A stretch of 64,000 nucleotides of DNA from Sindora glabra (taxonomy: Eukaryota > Streptophyta > Magnoliopsida > Fabales > Fabaceae): assembly GCA_020226215.1 (NCBI GenBank), contig CM035230.1, positions 21,991,883 to 22,055,882 of the forward strand. The letters run 5' to 3'. Below are positions 10,877 through 24,200 of the stretch, piece by piece; positions within the stretch are counted from its first letter, which is position 1, and each line of letters starts with the position of its first letter. The position numbers and the translations under genes were made by a program. The notes below the pieces were generated by a model. It had not been told where the DNA came from. It worked only from the letters and a program-made list of their open reading frames with translations, and did not search any database.

Positions 10877-12190
10877 CTAAATGCATATTAATGCTTTTGT
10901 TGTCTTTAGGGAGAAAGAGCTCCTATAGACATTCAATACATGACTTCCTATGCTAACTATAGACTCAAATGCAATAGTGGACACCAAGATAGCCAATTCA
11001 TCTCTTGCTAACTTAAGCAGCACATTAAATTTAGATACATTTAATCTCCACCAAGCTAAAACATCATAATTATCATCTTCAACAACATAAGGCTCATGGT
11101 ACTTTTTTAGACACTCATTCACCAGTAAATTAAAGATATTTGTACAACACTGCATATACATCAGATCCTCATCAACACTAAATCTTTTCAATTTTTAACG
11201 TTTCTTTTCAAGTATATGATCCTCATCAACACTAAATCTTTCAAATTCTTAACCTTTCTTTTCAAATGCATCCTAAATCTTTCCAATTCTTAACCTTTCT
11301 TTTCAAATGCATCATCATTGGAGCTAATGTTGTCAATTGTTTTTATGAACATATGTTTAAGTCCCTAATCATTCAAGCAAGATTTAATAAATTTACTAAC
11401 TATTTCACTTTTATGATTGGGAATAACTTGAAAATTAATGATGCATTTTTGTAATTTCTACTCATTATCTATAAAGTGTGCAATAAAAAATATGTAATTA
11501 AGATTTTGCACTGATGTCCAACAATCACTTTTCAACAATGCTTTAAGCTTACCTTTCTGTCCATATAAAGTTTAAGGCAGTCTCTAGCTATAGTATGCCT
11601 AGAAGGGACATCTAAATTTAGACAAAGCCTCCTACAAATATATTTAAAATCATGCCCTTCCTTAACTTTAAAAGGTTGCTCATCACATATAATAGACAAG
11701 GTTATTCCCCTTCTACACTCTTTCAAGTCAATAGTATAAGGAATGAAAGTAACTAATTGTTTATTAGAAGACACCTTACCAAACTTTAATATTTTTTTAC
11801 TAGGGTCATTGCTAAGTGCAGTTAGAGACTTAGGACACTTTAGTATAAAAGCAAGCATGTTTGGTGCACCATGGTCTTTACTATCACATAAAAATTGAAT
11901 GCCACAATATATACACTCAGCAAATAGTTCACTAATATTTTCATCTGGCATTCTTTTAAACTACTCTCATACCGGTGACCTTCTTCTTGTTTGAATCCTA
12001 CCTAACTTACTCGTTGGCATCAAGCTTTCTTGACAAAACCTTCTTCCTTTTTCTTAAGGATAATAAGAGACTTTTTACTTGTATCTTCTACAAGTTTCTC
12101 ACTTGGTGTTAAATCGATATTAGTAATAGGAGGTGGCTAACTTGGCCTATCAATATGTAAGACTAGCAATTGTAACCCCACCAAGATTGG
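10877..12190 (-). pseudogene. internally deleted hAT transposase (RICESLEEPER/zf-BED type)
   Basis: Minus strand, N- to C-terminal. About 11951-11532 holds the BED-like zinc finger (CIYCGIQF..D..DHGAPNML..ILKCPKS) and then the segment that precedes the catalytic core in plant hAT transposases (CRRGITL, PSRHTIARDCLKLYM). 11531-11290 continues with WTSVQNLNYIFFIAHFIDN and TIDNISSNDDA, interrupted by stops. A direct jump then leads to the C-terminal dimerisation domain at 11191-10877 (DVLAWWRLN, LARDELAILVSTIAFESI, LNVYRSSFS). Most of the RNase-H-like catalytic domain between these parts is missing, and a short repeat (about 50 bp, three degenerate copies, 11190-11310) marks the junction. Upstream codons to about 12190 look like the N-terminal extension with stops. 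Typical of a non-autonomous derivative; terminal repeats were not located. Confidence 0.75.
11190..11312. repeat. degenerate short tandem repeat at hAT deletion junction
   Basis: Three partial copies of 'aaatctttcaaattcttaac' with 'ctttcttttcaaatgcatc', spaced about 50 bases, lie exactly where the hAT transposase jumps from its N-terminal to its C-terminal part. Confidence 0.6.
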
Positions 12191-12199
12191 GTTCAACAA

Positions 12200-13500
12200 G
12201 CTCCATCCTTGAAATGGAACCTAAAAATTGAAAAATAAATTATTAGATCAGATTTTAAAACTTAAAGTTGAGATACAATACCCAGAATCTATATGAGTCA
12301 AGTTGCATTTCATTCACCACAAAATAATAAATTATCTATTACTCATTGTAATAAGCATAAAACATAATCAGCCAATGGTCTTAATTAAAATTTGTTTACT
12401 ATATTCAATTCTTCAATACACATACATAGTAGTGTGCTAACTCTTAATCAGATCCAATGTTATTCCAATCTTTTTAATTCCATTATCTTTAGACAAATTA
12501 AGGAATGCTGTATCAAAAAATTGATACCCCAATAATAGTATTATTAATTGAACAAACACCAACTCATTAATTGAATTTTTGTAAAATTAGCATCAAAGAT
12601 CAAAGAAGAAGATGCTCATGAAGATGTTACCTGTTCAAGAAAGAAAAAGATCTTAAAAAACTTTAGGGAATGTGTGTTTTTAAATGTGCGATTATCATTA
12701 TGTTAGTTTTTGCTTGGATATATAGGGGAATTGTTAAATCTGGGGATATTGTGACTGAAAAGTAATTAATGAGGGGATGATTAATACATACGCTTTATCT
12801 TACTAGATTTACCTTAGGTAACATCATTTTATACCTCAATTTAGGATCTTAAGCTTCATCTCTCTCTTTCTCTTTCTCTCTCTGGCATATGCAAACTCCT
12901 TATTCTGATTAGCATATTTCCGTTGCGTCACATAGATAAATGAAAAGTCCTATTTGATGCAAAGCTATGCACGTCGTCACAAGCATGAAACACTTTAGCA
13001 ATAGATTTGATTTAATTTGGTGTGTGTTTAGCACGATAAAATGTTAGCATCTAACTTATTTATTTAGTTAAACAACTTTTCCTTACAATTTATAGATGTT
13101 TATTGATTTAAAAAAATATTTTAATAAGTTTCTAACATCTTTTCATATATATTTTTTTCAAATTCACCTCATATTTTATTCAATTGATAGTCAATATTAT
13201 AAAAATATTACTCTTTTTCCTTTAACTTTACCAAAATTATTTGATTATATTTTTAAAATTATATATATATTTTAAAAATTATACTATATTCAATATTTTT
13301 TTCTTTCCCTATAAAATCAAAAGGAGATAAAAAAAAAAGTATTTACACTTTTTGCATGTTTGGTCTATACACTTTGATTTAACATAATAAAAATAATTAT
13401 GTAATTTTATAAAAATAATTATATGATAATTTTAAACATTTTAATTACATAATATAAATTAGTCTCAAAATAAATATAAATCAATTTATTTCATATATGA
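12200..13500. other. AT-rich DNA without recognised gene
   Basis: I see no protein-like frame. A CT-rich patch lies near 12857-12885; the rest is AT-rich with homopolymer runs. Confidence 0.4.
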
Positions 13501-13629
13501 ACAAAGTCGTTCGATTTGACAAGCACACAAAATTTTGTTGGAGTAGTAATTGTTACACACCATCAAATTTACGAGCACATGGATCATTCTCTTCATTCAC
13601 TACTTCATGATTGGAAAGGTGAAGCATCA

Positions 13630-13925
13630 CTAAATTACAAAAAAAAAAGTAGTGAAAAGAACAAAATTATAAATAAAAAAAAAGCATTAGTAAGTTACTC
13701 ACAAAAATGCATATATTTATAGTCATTAATAGTTAAAAACAACCTTATGCTAGATATATTTCGATCATTCTTCATTTCATTCAAAGTCATATATTTACAT
13801 TATAAATTGGAATAAACAAAGTCCCTAAATTTCATTTATACAAAAAAAGGCCATAATTTATCCTAACTACTATCATTTTAATAGAAATTGGAGTAAACAA
13901 ATATCAAAAATTGGAGCAAACAAAT
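13630..13925. repeat. direct repeat, copy 1
   Basis: Matches 14110-14470 in order: 'aaattacaaaaaaaaaagta' / 'gcattagtaagttactcac' / 'caaccttatgctagatata' / 'catttcattcaaagtcat' / 'actatcattttaatagaaa'. Copies are about 480 bases apart. Confidence 0.65.
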
Positions 13926-14109
13926 ATCGCTCTTTGCTTAACTGTGCAAGATAGCAATCAAAATTTTCTAGGAAAACAACCTATGTACAAAGCCAAAGCT
14001 TTGGAAAATGCATTAAAAGCACACTCCTCAATTAATAATGTTTTTTGAAGAAAAACAAAAAATAAGGAAAACACATTTACATCAATGAGAAAAAGAACAA
14101 AAAGCATCA

Positions 14110-14470
<361 letters not shown>

Positions 14471-14479
14471 ACAACAAGA

Positions 14480-15950
14480 ATTCAGAATTCTAGTGCACAA
14501 GTTTACCTTTTGCCAACCATTATGTAGATAACAATAAAGCCATCTAAATCTAAATAAGTAATTAACTACTTGAACACTGTCTCTTGTAAAAATGTGAGGT
14601 AATGTCTACATGGAATTTTCATTTTCATCCTTAAAAGTCAAAATCTCCATTTTATGGTGTTGACTGACGAGGAAGAAGGGATGGGATAGAGTATATTTTT
14701 GGAAGTGTAATAATTCAAAAATAGTTAAGTATGCATTGAATTCAAAAGGATAATATGTAGGCAGTAAAAGACTAGTTTATACAGCTAGTAGGCATTGAAT
14801 TCAATAGGATAATATGATGAGGGTTGAATATAGCAAAATTTGGAACCAGAAAAAAGACATTCTCTGTTATCTTTATTATTATACAATACAACTTGGTACC
14901 AAATCTAAATAGAATGGTCACACTATTTCAATTGATGGTATGGTTTTATTTGAATTCATCTTCAAATGACAAGTCACAATATTTTAGCCAACTTGGTTTC
15001 GTATATATATAGGAATTGTCAAAATTTTGTCCACTACTAATACACCACTTTCTTTTATTATTTCTAACACTATTATATCTAACTAATTAAGTCAAGACAC
15101 ATTAATATATACACCTTCAATTCATTTAAAATTTCTCTCAAATTTATGCAAATATGATATAATAATAATTTTAAAATTTCTTTTATATTGGAACAGTCAC
15201 AAACAACTATGAATGCCATAGAAAATCACAACCTTTGTTGCGTTCAATTTGACTACCCAACTACCTATATAGGCCCTGTCTAATGTTTATCCCAACTATC
15301 ATTCTAATAGAAACCAATAGGAATTTTAATTTCCATTGCAAAAGTTTATCTTTTGCCAACCATTACATATAAAACTTATTTTTTATCTCTAATATTTGAA
15401 TTCTAGGATATTTGGTTTGTGTTAGTTTTGTGAAAGTGGTATTAATTTTTACAGAGGGATGAAATCATTAATTACATTCACAATCAATGGGGAGATGAAA
15501 TCAGAAAATGCTCTAAGCCTAAGGTTTTCAAAAATGAAAATTTATAAAAGAACAAAATTAGTAAAATATCTTGATGTGGACTCTCGAAAACCTCCACTTC
15601 TTAGGTTTTGTTCTCATCATGATTTAAGGAGATGCTTGCAATGTTAGAGTAAGCAATAACTTCTTGGTGCAAAGTAACTTGAAAATCACAATAAATCCAA
15701 TGGGGCAATAGCGGAAGACAAAGATAGAAGTTGAGATTTGCTCTACAGAAGGGGAAGATTTAGGAAACTAGGCAAAATTTTGGCAAAATTGATATTTTGT
15801 ATTGAATAATATCTTCACCTCTAAAATGATGATGATTCACTTAAATGTTACATTGATTTTGATTTGTTTCAGTTTATATGATTAAATACTTATAAATAGT
15901 TACCGACCAAAAGATAAAAATTTACAAGCAAAACTCTCCAATTTTGGATG
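14480..15950. other. AT-rich DNA, no recognised gene
   Basis: Only short frames (14824-15012, 15459-15647) with no family signal. A weak third copy of the 13.6-kb repeat lies near 15240-15370. Confidence 0.4.
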
Positions 15951-15959
15951 AATCACTGA

Positions 15960-16512
15960 TTTCACCTGACTTCAATCAACCAACCTCGAGTTATCAGTTA
16001 AGGCCAGGCTGGCACTTTTTTATCACTCCTATTTGCACTGATTTACTTTAATCTTTTTGTAAATAAATGTCCATTACTATAAAATTCATACATTTCTTAA
16101 AATTCATAAGCGTTTACACACATACATATCCATCATGTTACTGTATTCATTTCAACTTATAAGTTGATTCATTCCTTTTTAATATGAAACTCTCTTTAAT
16201 TTTGTTTTATATGTTTCCTAGTCTATAGTTGTCTTATATGTCTTAAATTTCACAATATTATTTTCTCTCTTGTTTTATTAATGACAAAAAGGGTAGTAAA
16301 TATGAATTTGCAAAAAAAATTTAAATATTATATGCAAAATATCAAGGGAGCATCTTCAAATATCTTCATATTGTAACAAGGAGCTAAATCTTTTCATATG
16401 ATAAAAACCTCTTTTGATGATAAATCCTGTCTTGATTATAATTCTTCTCCTCTCCTTGTATTTTAAATTTAAAAAATCTTTGCAAGATTTTTCATTATCA
16501 AAAAGGAGAGAA
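15960..16512 (+). mobile_element. 3' internal end of an old copia (Sirevirus-like) element with polypurine tract
   Basis: The stretch has the look of the region just before the 3' LTR in Sirevirus-type copia elements: 'aatgacaaaaagggtagtaa' near 16281 and the final 'ttatcaaaaaggagagaa' (16495-16512), equivalent to a polypurine tract, followed by a TG start at 16513. No pol coding was found upstream, so the element is truncated. Confidence 0.4.
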
Positions 16513-16780
16513 TGAGGAACCAAATGGGGTAATAAAAAATCATTTTTATGATCAATACAATTATAAATTGATTTATGGACTTAAATGGTTTATTTATGAT
16601 TCAATTCAGTTGGGCTCATTTAATTTGGATATATTTCTACAAGCTCATTATTGGTTTTATAAACAAATGGGGCTTCCGCTCTTCATTTTTTAAAAGACCA
16701 AAATGACTTACCTATTTGATAATCATATTATATTATTATTTTGAAAATGCCAAAACTTGGCTAGTCTTTCAAATTTAAAT

Positions 16781-17080
16781 ATCCAATGACCATCTTTATT
16801 TTTAAGAATCAACCTCATCCATTGAATTATATTTAAAAGGGAAATTCACAATAGAAAAGAGCATTTCAAAATGTGATAAAGAAATTCAAATTCAAAATTT
16901 TCCTATATGTGCTAAAATTGATCCAATGACCATCTTTATTTTTAAGAATCAATCAATCCATTGGATTATATTTGAGAGAGAAATTCAAATTAGAAGATAG
17001 GATTTCAAAATACAAGAGAGAATTTCAAAATGCAAGAGGAAAATTAAAATTCAAAATTTTCTCTTAGGTGCTAAAATTGA
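16781..17080. repeat. tandem duplication, 140-bp period
   Basis: 'atccaatgaccatctttatt' followed by 'tttaagaatcaa' occurs at 16781 and again at 16921, and the two units stay alike up to 'aaaattcaaaattttc' and 'gctaaaattgat'. Confidence 0.75.
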
Positions 17081-17385
17081 TTAAAAAAATATTATTTCTT
17101 TATCAAAAAGTACAAGTAGTTGTCCAAAGAAGTACAAAACACTATTCTCAACTTTTTGACTAAAGATGGAGAAAAAAATTCAAAAATTCAGCAAGATAGT
17201 AAACTAGTTGCTATCTTAGATGAAATTCAAATTTAAAGCTACCAAGTGCCCAAATTTAATCCAATCTCTTTGAAATCAACATTTTGAACAATTATTGAAC
17301 TTTAACTTGCAATTATTCTTTTATTCTCCTCTTAAAAAGTTAAAGCTCTTCTTCATCTTCTCTTAATCCAAAACTTATTTATATA

Positions 17386-17390
17386 CTCTA
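17386..17390. repeat. target-site duplication CTCTA (left)
   Basis: Identical to 26904-26908 just outside the other LTR; the 5-bp length is that of retroviral-type integration. Confidence 0.85.
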
Positions 17391-19075
17391 TGTTGGTGTG
17401 TGTCTTAGGAACCAATTATATAGATGATTGAAATAATACACAATGTATTATGTTTTATTTTAGGCAATGCAATTATTATATTATTTTATTTTCATTTTAT
17501 TAATTTTGTGCAATTTTTAACTTAATATAATAATTATCCCTAGAATAGTTTTACTATTGCTAAAATGCTCCTAATCAAGTTTTATTACGAAAGGGATAGT
17601 AACAATACATCGAGACTAGCATGTATAGTAACTAATGATTATGAATCATGGATATGTGATATCAAGTTAATACATAAGTACATTATTAGTGAAGAGATGT
17701 ACTGGACTGACCCAATATGAAAATACTGCATGGATAAGACTTGTGTCATTAGTAGTTCTCATATGGTCACAATTGCATATAGTCTTTTAACCTGAAGTCA
17801 CTACGGTTCTCTACATGAGGGATTACTCACTTTGATGTCATCCTATGTCACCTTTAATCGAGATGACAAGTAGGGCGTTGATTGAGTGTGTCACAAATCA
17901 TGCAGATAGAAGTGAATGATGTAGATGGGATTTTGTTACTCTTATAAAAGAAAAAGATATATCCTTGGGCCTCTTGATTAAGTGAGACTTAGAAATGTAT
18001 GGCTATGCTCAAATGGATCAATATGTGATATTGATCATTTGTTTTGAAGTCTACTCAATATCAAGAAATATAAATTGAACTTTGACGAGGATGACATATT
18101 CTATGCCTCCAGTTCAATTTTGATATTATTACAAAATGGATTATGATGCAAAGCGTTGATCATGTATTAGGTGGATGTCAAATCACAGAAATTTTACTAC
18201 TTGAGTGGCAATGATGTATTGCTAGATACTGCTTACTGTCTTTGGCTCAATAATGAGTCATTGTTAACATAGTAAAAACCTACAAGGTCACACAAAAGGA
18301 ATAGGAATAAGATAATAATTAATTAGACTTTAATTATATTAATATCCAATTAATTAGACTTATTTTCGTGCATATATATTATTATTAAGAATAATAATAT
18401 GTTATTCACATAATATATATATATATATATATATAATATTATGTAATATTATTTGATATTAAAGTAATATCAAATAATTATGTTATCAGATATTAGATAA
18501 ATATATTATAAAATAATATTATTTTAATATTTAATAACTATATGCAATTATCTAAATATTAAGATATTTATATTATGAGATAATATTATTATCTAATATT
18601 AGATATTTAATAGATAAATCCTATCTCTCCTCACTTTCTCTAGGATAAGGATAAGATGAGTTGTTAAGTATGATTAAGATTTTGGAGGCATTATCCTAGT
18701 AGGACTAGGATTGTGGCTTGCCTAAGTTCTATAAAAAGGGACTTGAGGGCAGCACTTTTATTCACACTCATAAGCTTCCACAAAATCCTAAATCACTCAG
18801 AAAATACTCAATCCTAATCCTAAAGAGAGAAACACATCCTAGCAGATTTGTGATGGGTGAGAGGTCATTATTCACTCTGTGTGAATATTGTAGAGATGTT
18901 GTACCTTTTGGCTGGTGTTTGATTCATCTGCTCTCTCAAGTTTTGATCAGTAGAAATACGAGTGCCCAATAGGTAAAACCCTAATCATTGATTTATGTCT
19001 TTTGCATGGATCTTAGGTAGAATTCAGATCGAGTTTTTAAATTTTTGTTGCATATGATAATCCAAATTCACAACA
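17391..19075 (+). repeat. 5' LTR of the copia element
   Basis: Starts TGTTGGTGTGTGTC and ends ATTCACAACA, so it has TG...CA ends. It pairs with 25217-26903 throughout; a block of about 30 bases near 18490-18520 (between 'tatcagatatta' and 'ataactatatgc') is largely missing from the other LTR, which has a longer TA run instead. Confidence 0.93.
18730..18737 (+). promoter_or_regulatory. TATA box of the 5' LTR
   Basis: TATAAAAA just before 'gggacttgagggcagcac', a conserved position in both LTRs (TATAAAAG at 26558 in the other). It would set the U3/R border about 30 bases downstream. A frame overlapping it (18718-18972) is LTR sequence, not a gene. Confidence 0.6.
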
Positions 19076-19076
19076 A

Positions 19077-19088
19077 TGGTATTCTAGC
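19077..19088 (+). other. copia primer-binding site
   Basis: TGGTATTCTAGC begins two bases after the LTR end and matches the plant initiator-Met primer site TGGTATCAGAGC except in the middle. Confidence 0.75.
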
Positions 19089-21249
19089 TTCTTGTAAAAA
19101 TATAGTTCTGATTATGTGTTTTACCGCCTTTGATGAATATTTATATGATAAATATATGTCAAATTTGTTTCGATTTAAATCAGAAGTTACACGTTTTGAT
19201 GAATGTTTATGTGGTAAATTAATATCAAATCAGTTTCTATTTAAACTAGATATGTATGAGATATATGCTAACTTGTGTATGGTTCTGATTTTGTAAATAT
19301 ATATATGATATATATGATCTGAATTTCAAATCTGATTATCAATTGATGAGATCAATTGTATGAATCTGATTATGTGTTTTTCTGCTTCATATTCAAATAT
19401 GTTTTATGCGTAATTCTGGCTTTATGATTTGAATTTGAATTTGCTTCTGTGATTGATTCTGGGTTCTGCTTTAATAAGAACTAATAGGAATGATTATGTG
19501 TTCATGATTTAATACATGAAAATTATTTTCTAGTGTAAGGAGGTTCTGTTATGAATCAGAATTAATCAAACTTAATCCTTAAGTCAAGTTGTATATAGGT
19601 GATATATATATGTGTTTTGGATTAATATTTAATTCTAAGTTTTCATATCATAAACCCTTGAATCTGTTCTGAATATGTGATGTTCTCTGCGTTTAAAGCA
19701 TATAACCTAGTCAGCATAGAATTAATGTAATTAATTCTGAATCTATAAGAATCTGTTTAAATTTGTTTAATGTGATTAAGTTAAATTTGGTCTATGAGGT
19801 ATATGTATGCTTTAGTTTGTTTGAACATGGCTGGATCTATTTTGGTATGATTAAAATTATTCAAAGTGTTTGGACGTAAATCCTATTTTGAAACTATGAT
19901 TTGAATGTCAATCATATAGTCGAATTGTTTGACTTGAGGATGTTACAATTGTTGACAAAAAAAATTGAAATCTGAATGTTTGATGAATTCAATTTTTCAC
20001 CTGGGGGGCTCCGCCCCCCACTTTCCCCGCAAAGGGCTCTACCCCCTTGACCCCCGCCCGCTAACCCACTAACAAGACCACCGTGCTAACTCTGCGTAGC
20101 ATTCAAAAATCATTTTTGTTCTTAAGGCGTTATTTTAAAACATGATTTTTTATCATGATTATGTTATGAAATATATATGTCAATCATCTTGCTTATCTTA
20201 GTTATATATATTTCTTAGTAATTATCACATATGATGCATGAATGTGTTGCATAGTATGGCCCTTGGAGTTTTTATGGATGGATTTTAAATACGATTTGGG
20301 TGTTGTGTCTTCCTCTATTTTTTTAATGTACATTCTCTTCTCATCTCACTCCCCCCGAATGTAACTCAAGGTTTCTATTACAAAATTGTAATCACAATGG
20401 AGCAACCTTTGCTTGGAATGAGGAGAAACTCAAGAGCTATGGGACAAGAAGAAGCTAAGGAGTTAGTTTAGGAATATCATTAGAAAATATAATTCTGGGC
20501 CACACTATGTGACATTTTGATTTCTTTATTATGTGATGATATTGATGAACATGCATTTATTATGTGATAGAATGTGTTCCTACTATATGATAGTTCTATT
20601 CATTGCATGATATATGATATGCAGTAGTCTATTTTATTTATTTACTTTATATGATGTATGAGATATGCTAGATATAATGCATGAATAAATAGGCTGGTTA
20701 TGGTGAGGTCTAATAATGAATAAGTCAAATCCCTTATCTGAAATATTAAGTCAATAATAATGATGCCTTTTAATGCTTAGCACTCGTCAAGGCCTCGATC
20801 GACATAACATAAGTTTGCTAAAGCAAAATACCTCGTTTATCTTAGTGAGACGTGACTGGATAATAGTGATATCCAAATGTCAAATATTAGGTCCAACTTA
20901 ACTAGGAGATCTCAATAGGATTAAGACCTAGAGACATAAAGTTAGGTTTTAGTTCATAAGATGGACTAGAACAAGTGTTGCTCACTTAACTATCCAAGAG
21001 TTGTATATGATACAATTGACAAGTGTTGCCTACCTAAATAACTAAGTTTTAAGTGTTTAGCCAAAGCTAACTTAAGGCTTGGTGAAATATGGATCTTAGT
21101 CCACTAGAAAGCTTAGACAATGTGACTTTTTGAATTAATAGTGAGGGCTATTAATTTGAATAAAATAGTGGGAGGTACATTTAATAAAAAACCTTATTAA
21201 ATGTTTTAAACTTAATACTTACTTTGCATATTTCTATTGTAGATAACCA
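19089..21249 (+). other. long untranslated leader of the copia element, with GC-rich hairpin
   Basis: More than 2 kb lie between the primer site and the gag ATG, long for a copia element. No protein-like frame was seen. At 20000-20095 the base composition switches abruptly to GC-rich: 'ggggggctccgcccccc' is a perfect 7-bp inverted repeat with a 3-base loop, followed by several CCCCC runs. Such a structure could act in RNA packaging or dimerisation, but that is inference. Confidence 0.6.
20005..20021. repeat. perfect GC hairpin in copia leader
   Basis: GGGGGGC - TCC - GCCCCCC, inside about 90 bases of strongly GC-rich DNA in an otherwise AT-rich leader. Confidence 0.8.
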
Positions 21250-24200
21250 ATGGCTAATACATCAAATAACTTATCACTGTGATCAGTCTTTAAGAAGGAC
21301 AAACTGAATGGGATAAACTTCCTGCACTAGTACAAGAATTTAAGGATAGTCCTTAAACATAAACAAAAAATATATGTCCTAAAGGAACTTGTTCCTCAAG
21401 AACCTGAAGCTCCTGCCCCTTGACCTCAAAGGGATGCTTATAAGAAGCATCATGATGATGCATTAGATGTCAATTGTCTCATGTTAGCCACTATAGACTC
21501 TGAGCTTCAAAAGCAACATGAGAACATGGAAGCTTACGACATGCTTGAGCATCTTAAGAAGCTTTATGAAGGCCAAGCTTGGCATGAAAGGTTTGAGGTG
21601 ACAAAAGCATTGTTTCAATGCAAATTGGCAGAAGGAAACCCCATTGGGCCTCATGTACTCAAAATGATTAGGTATGTTGAGAACCTTAAGAGATTGGGTG
21701 CTCCACTAAGTCAAGAGTTGGCCACTGACTTAATTCTGCAATTGTTGCCATAGAGTTATGGTCAATTTATCATGAATTATAACATGAATGAAATTAACAA
21801 ACCACTACCAAAATTGGTAAGCATGTTAAGAATTGCTAAACAAAATTTGCAAAAGACTAAGCCCAACACCATGATGATGGTTCACAAGGGCAAAGACAAG
21901 GGAAAAGGCAAAGGCAAAAACAAGAAGGATTCTAAATCCAAAGACAAGCCCAAGTCTAAGTCTTCTGCACTGAAATCAAAAAGGGGTCTAGCTAAGGAAG
22001 GAAAATGCTTCCATTGTAATGAGACCGGACATTGGAAAAGAAATTGCAAGATTTACTTGGAAGAGCTGAAAAAGAAGAAGGGAAGTGAGACTTCCGCTTC
22101 AGGTATCTATGTTATAGAAATTAATGTTTGCACTTCTACATCATAGGTATTAAATACCAAATGTGGTTCTCACATTTGTACAAATATGCAGGAACTACAA
22201 AGGAGTAGGACTCTGGTTAAGGGCGAAGTGGACCTACGAGTTGGTAATGGAGCAAAAGTTGCTACGCTAGCTGTAGGGACATATTATCTATCTTTATCTT
22301 CTAGTTTAATAATAGAATTAAAGGATTGTTATTTTGTGCCTGCTATCAGTAGGAATATAATTTCTGTTTCATATTTGGATAAGAAAGGTTTTTTATTTAT
22401 AATAAAGGACAAAAGTTGTTCAGTTTATTTAAATGAAATGTTTCACTACAATGCACAAATGTTCAATGGACTCTATATTCTTGATCTTGAAATGCCTATC
22501 TATAACATAAACACCAAGTAATTTAAATCAAATGATTTAAATCCAACCTATCTCTGGCATTATCGTTTGGGCCATATAAATGAGAAGCACATATCCAGGC
22601 TCCATAAAGGTGAATTCTTGGATTCATTTAATTTTGAATCATATGAAATATGCGAATCTTGTTTACTAGGTAAAATGATTAAAGCACTATCCACTAGACA
22701 CAGTGAAAGGGCTAATAATCTATTAAGTCTCATACATACTGATGTATGTGAGTCTATTAGTTCACCTACTAGAGGAGGTTTCCAGTACTTCATTATATTT
22801 ACTGATGATTTCAGTAGATATAGATATGTGTATCTTATGAAACACAAATCAGAATCCTTTGAAAAGTTCAAGGAATTCAAGAATGAAATGCAAAACTAAC
22901 TTGGCAAAAGTATTAAAACGCTTCAATCAGATCGAGGTAGAGAATACTTAAGCCAAAAATTTGATGACTATCTAAAAGAGTGTGGTATAGTATCACAACT
23001 CACTCCACCTGGAACACCACAATGGAATGGTGTTTTAGAAAGGAGGAATCGTACCTTGTTAGACATGGTACGATCTATGATGAGTCATACAGATTTTCCA
23101 ATTTCCTTTTGGGGGCATTCTCTAGAGACAGTTGCTTTTACGCTTAACTATGTTCCCTCTAAAATAGTTCAAAAGACTCCATATGAGATATGCACTTAGA
23201 AACATCCCAACTTATCTTTTATGAAGATTTAGGATTGCAAGGCCTATGTAAAACGTCAAGTTTCTGATAAGCTTGGACCCAAATCAGATAAGTGCTACTT
23301 TATTGGATATCCAAAGGAAACTAAAGGATACTATTTCTACAATCCTAGTGAAGGCAAAGTGTTTATCGCATGAACTGGTATTTTTCTTGAAAGAGAATTT
23401 ATCTCTAAGAAAAATAGTAGGAGGAAAGTAGAAATTAAAGAAGTACGAGACTTACAAAGTAATATTGAACCTGTAATAGAGCCTGAATAGAGACCACAAG
23501 ATGTTGTGGCTCAGGAACTAGCTCAAGTAACACAAGGCCCACGTAAATCTAGTAGGATACATCATGAGCCCAAGAAATATGAATTTCTTGTAAATCAAAA
23601 TGGCAATGTTTTGCTCATGGATCAAGATGAGCCTACAACCTACCAAAAAACTATAAAAAGGCCAAAGTCTAGGAAATGGCTTGAGGCCATGAAATTTGAG
23701 ATGGATTCCATGTATGCTAACCAAGTATGGACTTTGGTTGATCCACCTGAAGGGGTAAAACCTATTGGGTGTAAATGGGTTTTCAAGAAGAAAATCGACA
23801 TGGATGGTAACATGCAAACCTTTAAAAGATGATTAGTCGCAAAAGATTATAGGCAAGTTCATGGTATAAACTATGATGAGACCTCAATTGCCATGCTTAA
23901 ATCCATCTGAATTTTGCTTGCTATTGCAACCTTTTATTATTACGAAATCTGGCAGATGGATCTCAAAACTTTTTTTCTTAATAGAAAGCTCCTCGAGGAT
24001 GTGTACATGACACAGCTTGAAAGTTTTGTCATTCTTGAAATTTTTGGAAAGGTATGTAAGCTACAATGATCCATTTATGGATTAAAGCAAGTTTCACAGA
24101 GTTAGAATCTTTATTTTAATGAGGCAATCAAAAAATTTGGTTTTATCAAAAATGAAGATGAATCTTGTGTTTACAAAAAGGTTAGTGGGAGCATAATTAT

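Larger units (their letters stand above)
16513..17390 (+). mobile_element. left half of an old copia LTR, split by a younger insertion
   Basis: Begins TGAGGAACCAAATGGGG right after the polypurine tract. It contains a direct duplication (16781-17080) and ends at the CTCTA target of the younger copia. The sequence resumes at 26909 and reaches 'ccaattcacctccactta' (about 27490), which resembles the CAATTCACCCCCCTCTT block near the 3' end of many copia LTRs. Joined length would be about 1.5 kb, plausible for such an LTR. Confidence 0.45.

Noticed and set aside
18718..18972. 84-codon frame, with a twin at 26546-26800, that looks like a conserved small gene
   Set aside because: Both lie at equivalent places in the two LTRs, covering the TATA/R region; the similarity is LTR identity, not gene conservation.
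19995..20095. GC-rich block considered as an inserted organelle fragment
   Set aside because: It has no recognisable plastid or mitochondrial gene sequence and lies within the leader of the copia element; similar GGGGCTCCGCCCC blocks are familiar from plant retroelements.
22560..22880. 106-codon minus-strand frame
   Set aside because: Antisense shadow of the copia integrase.
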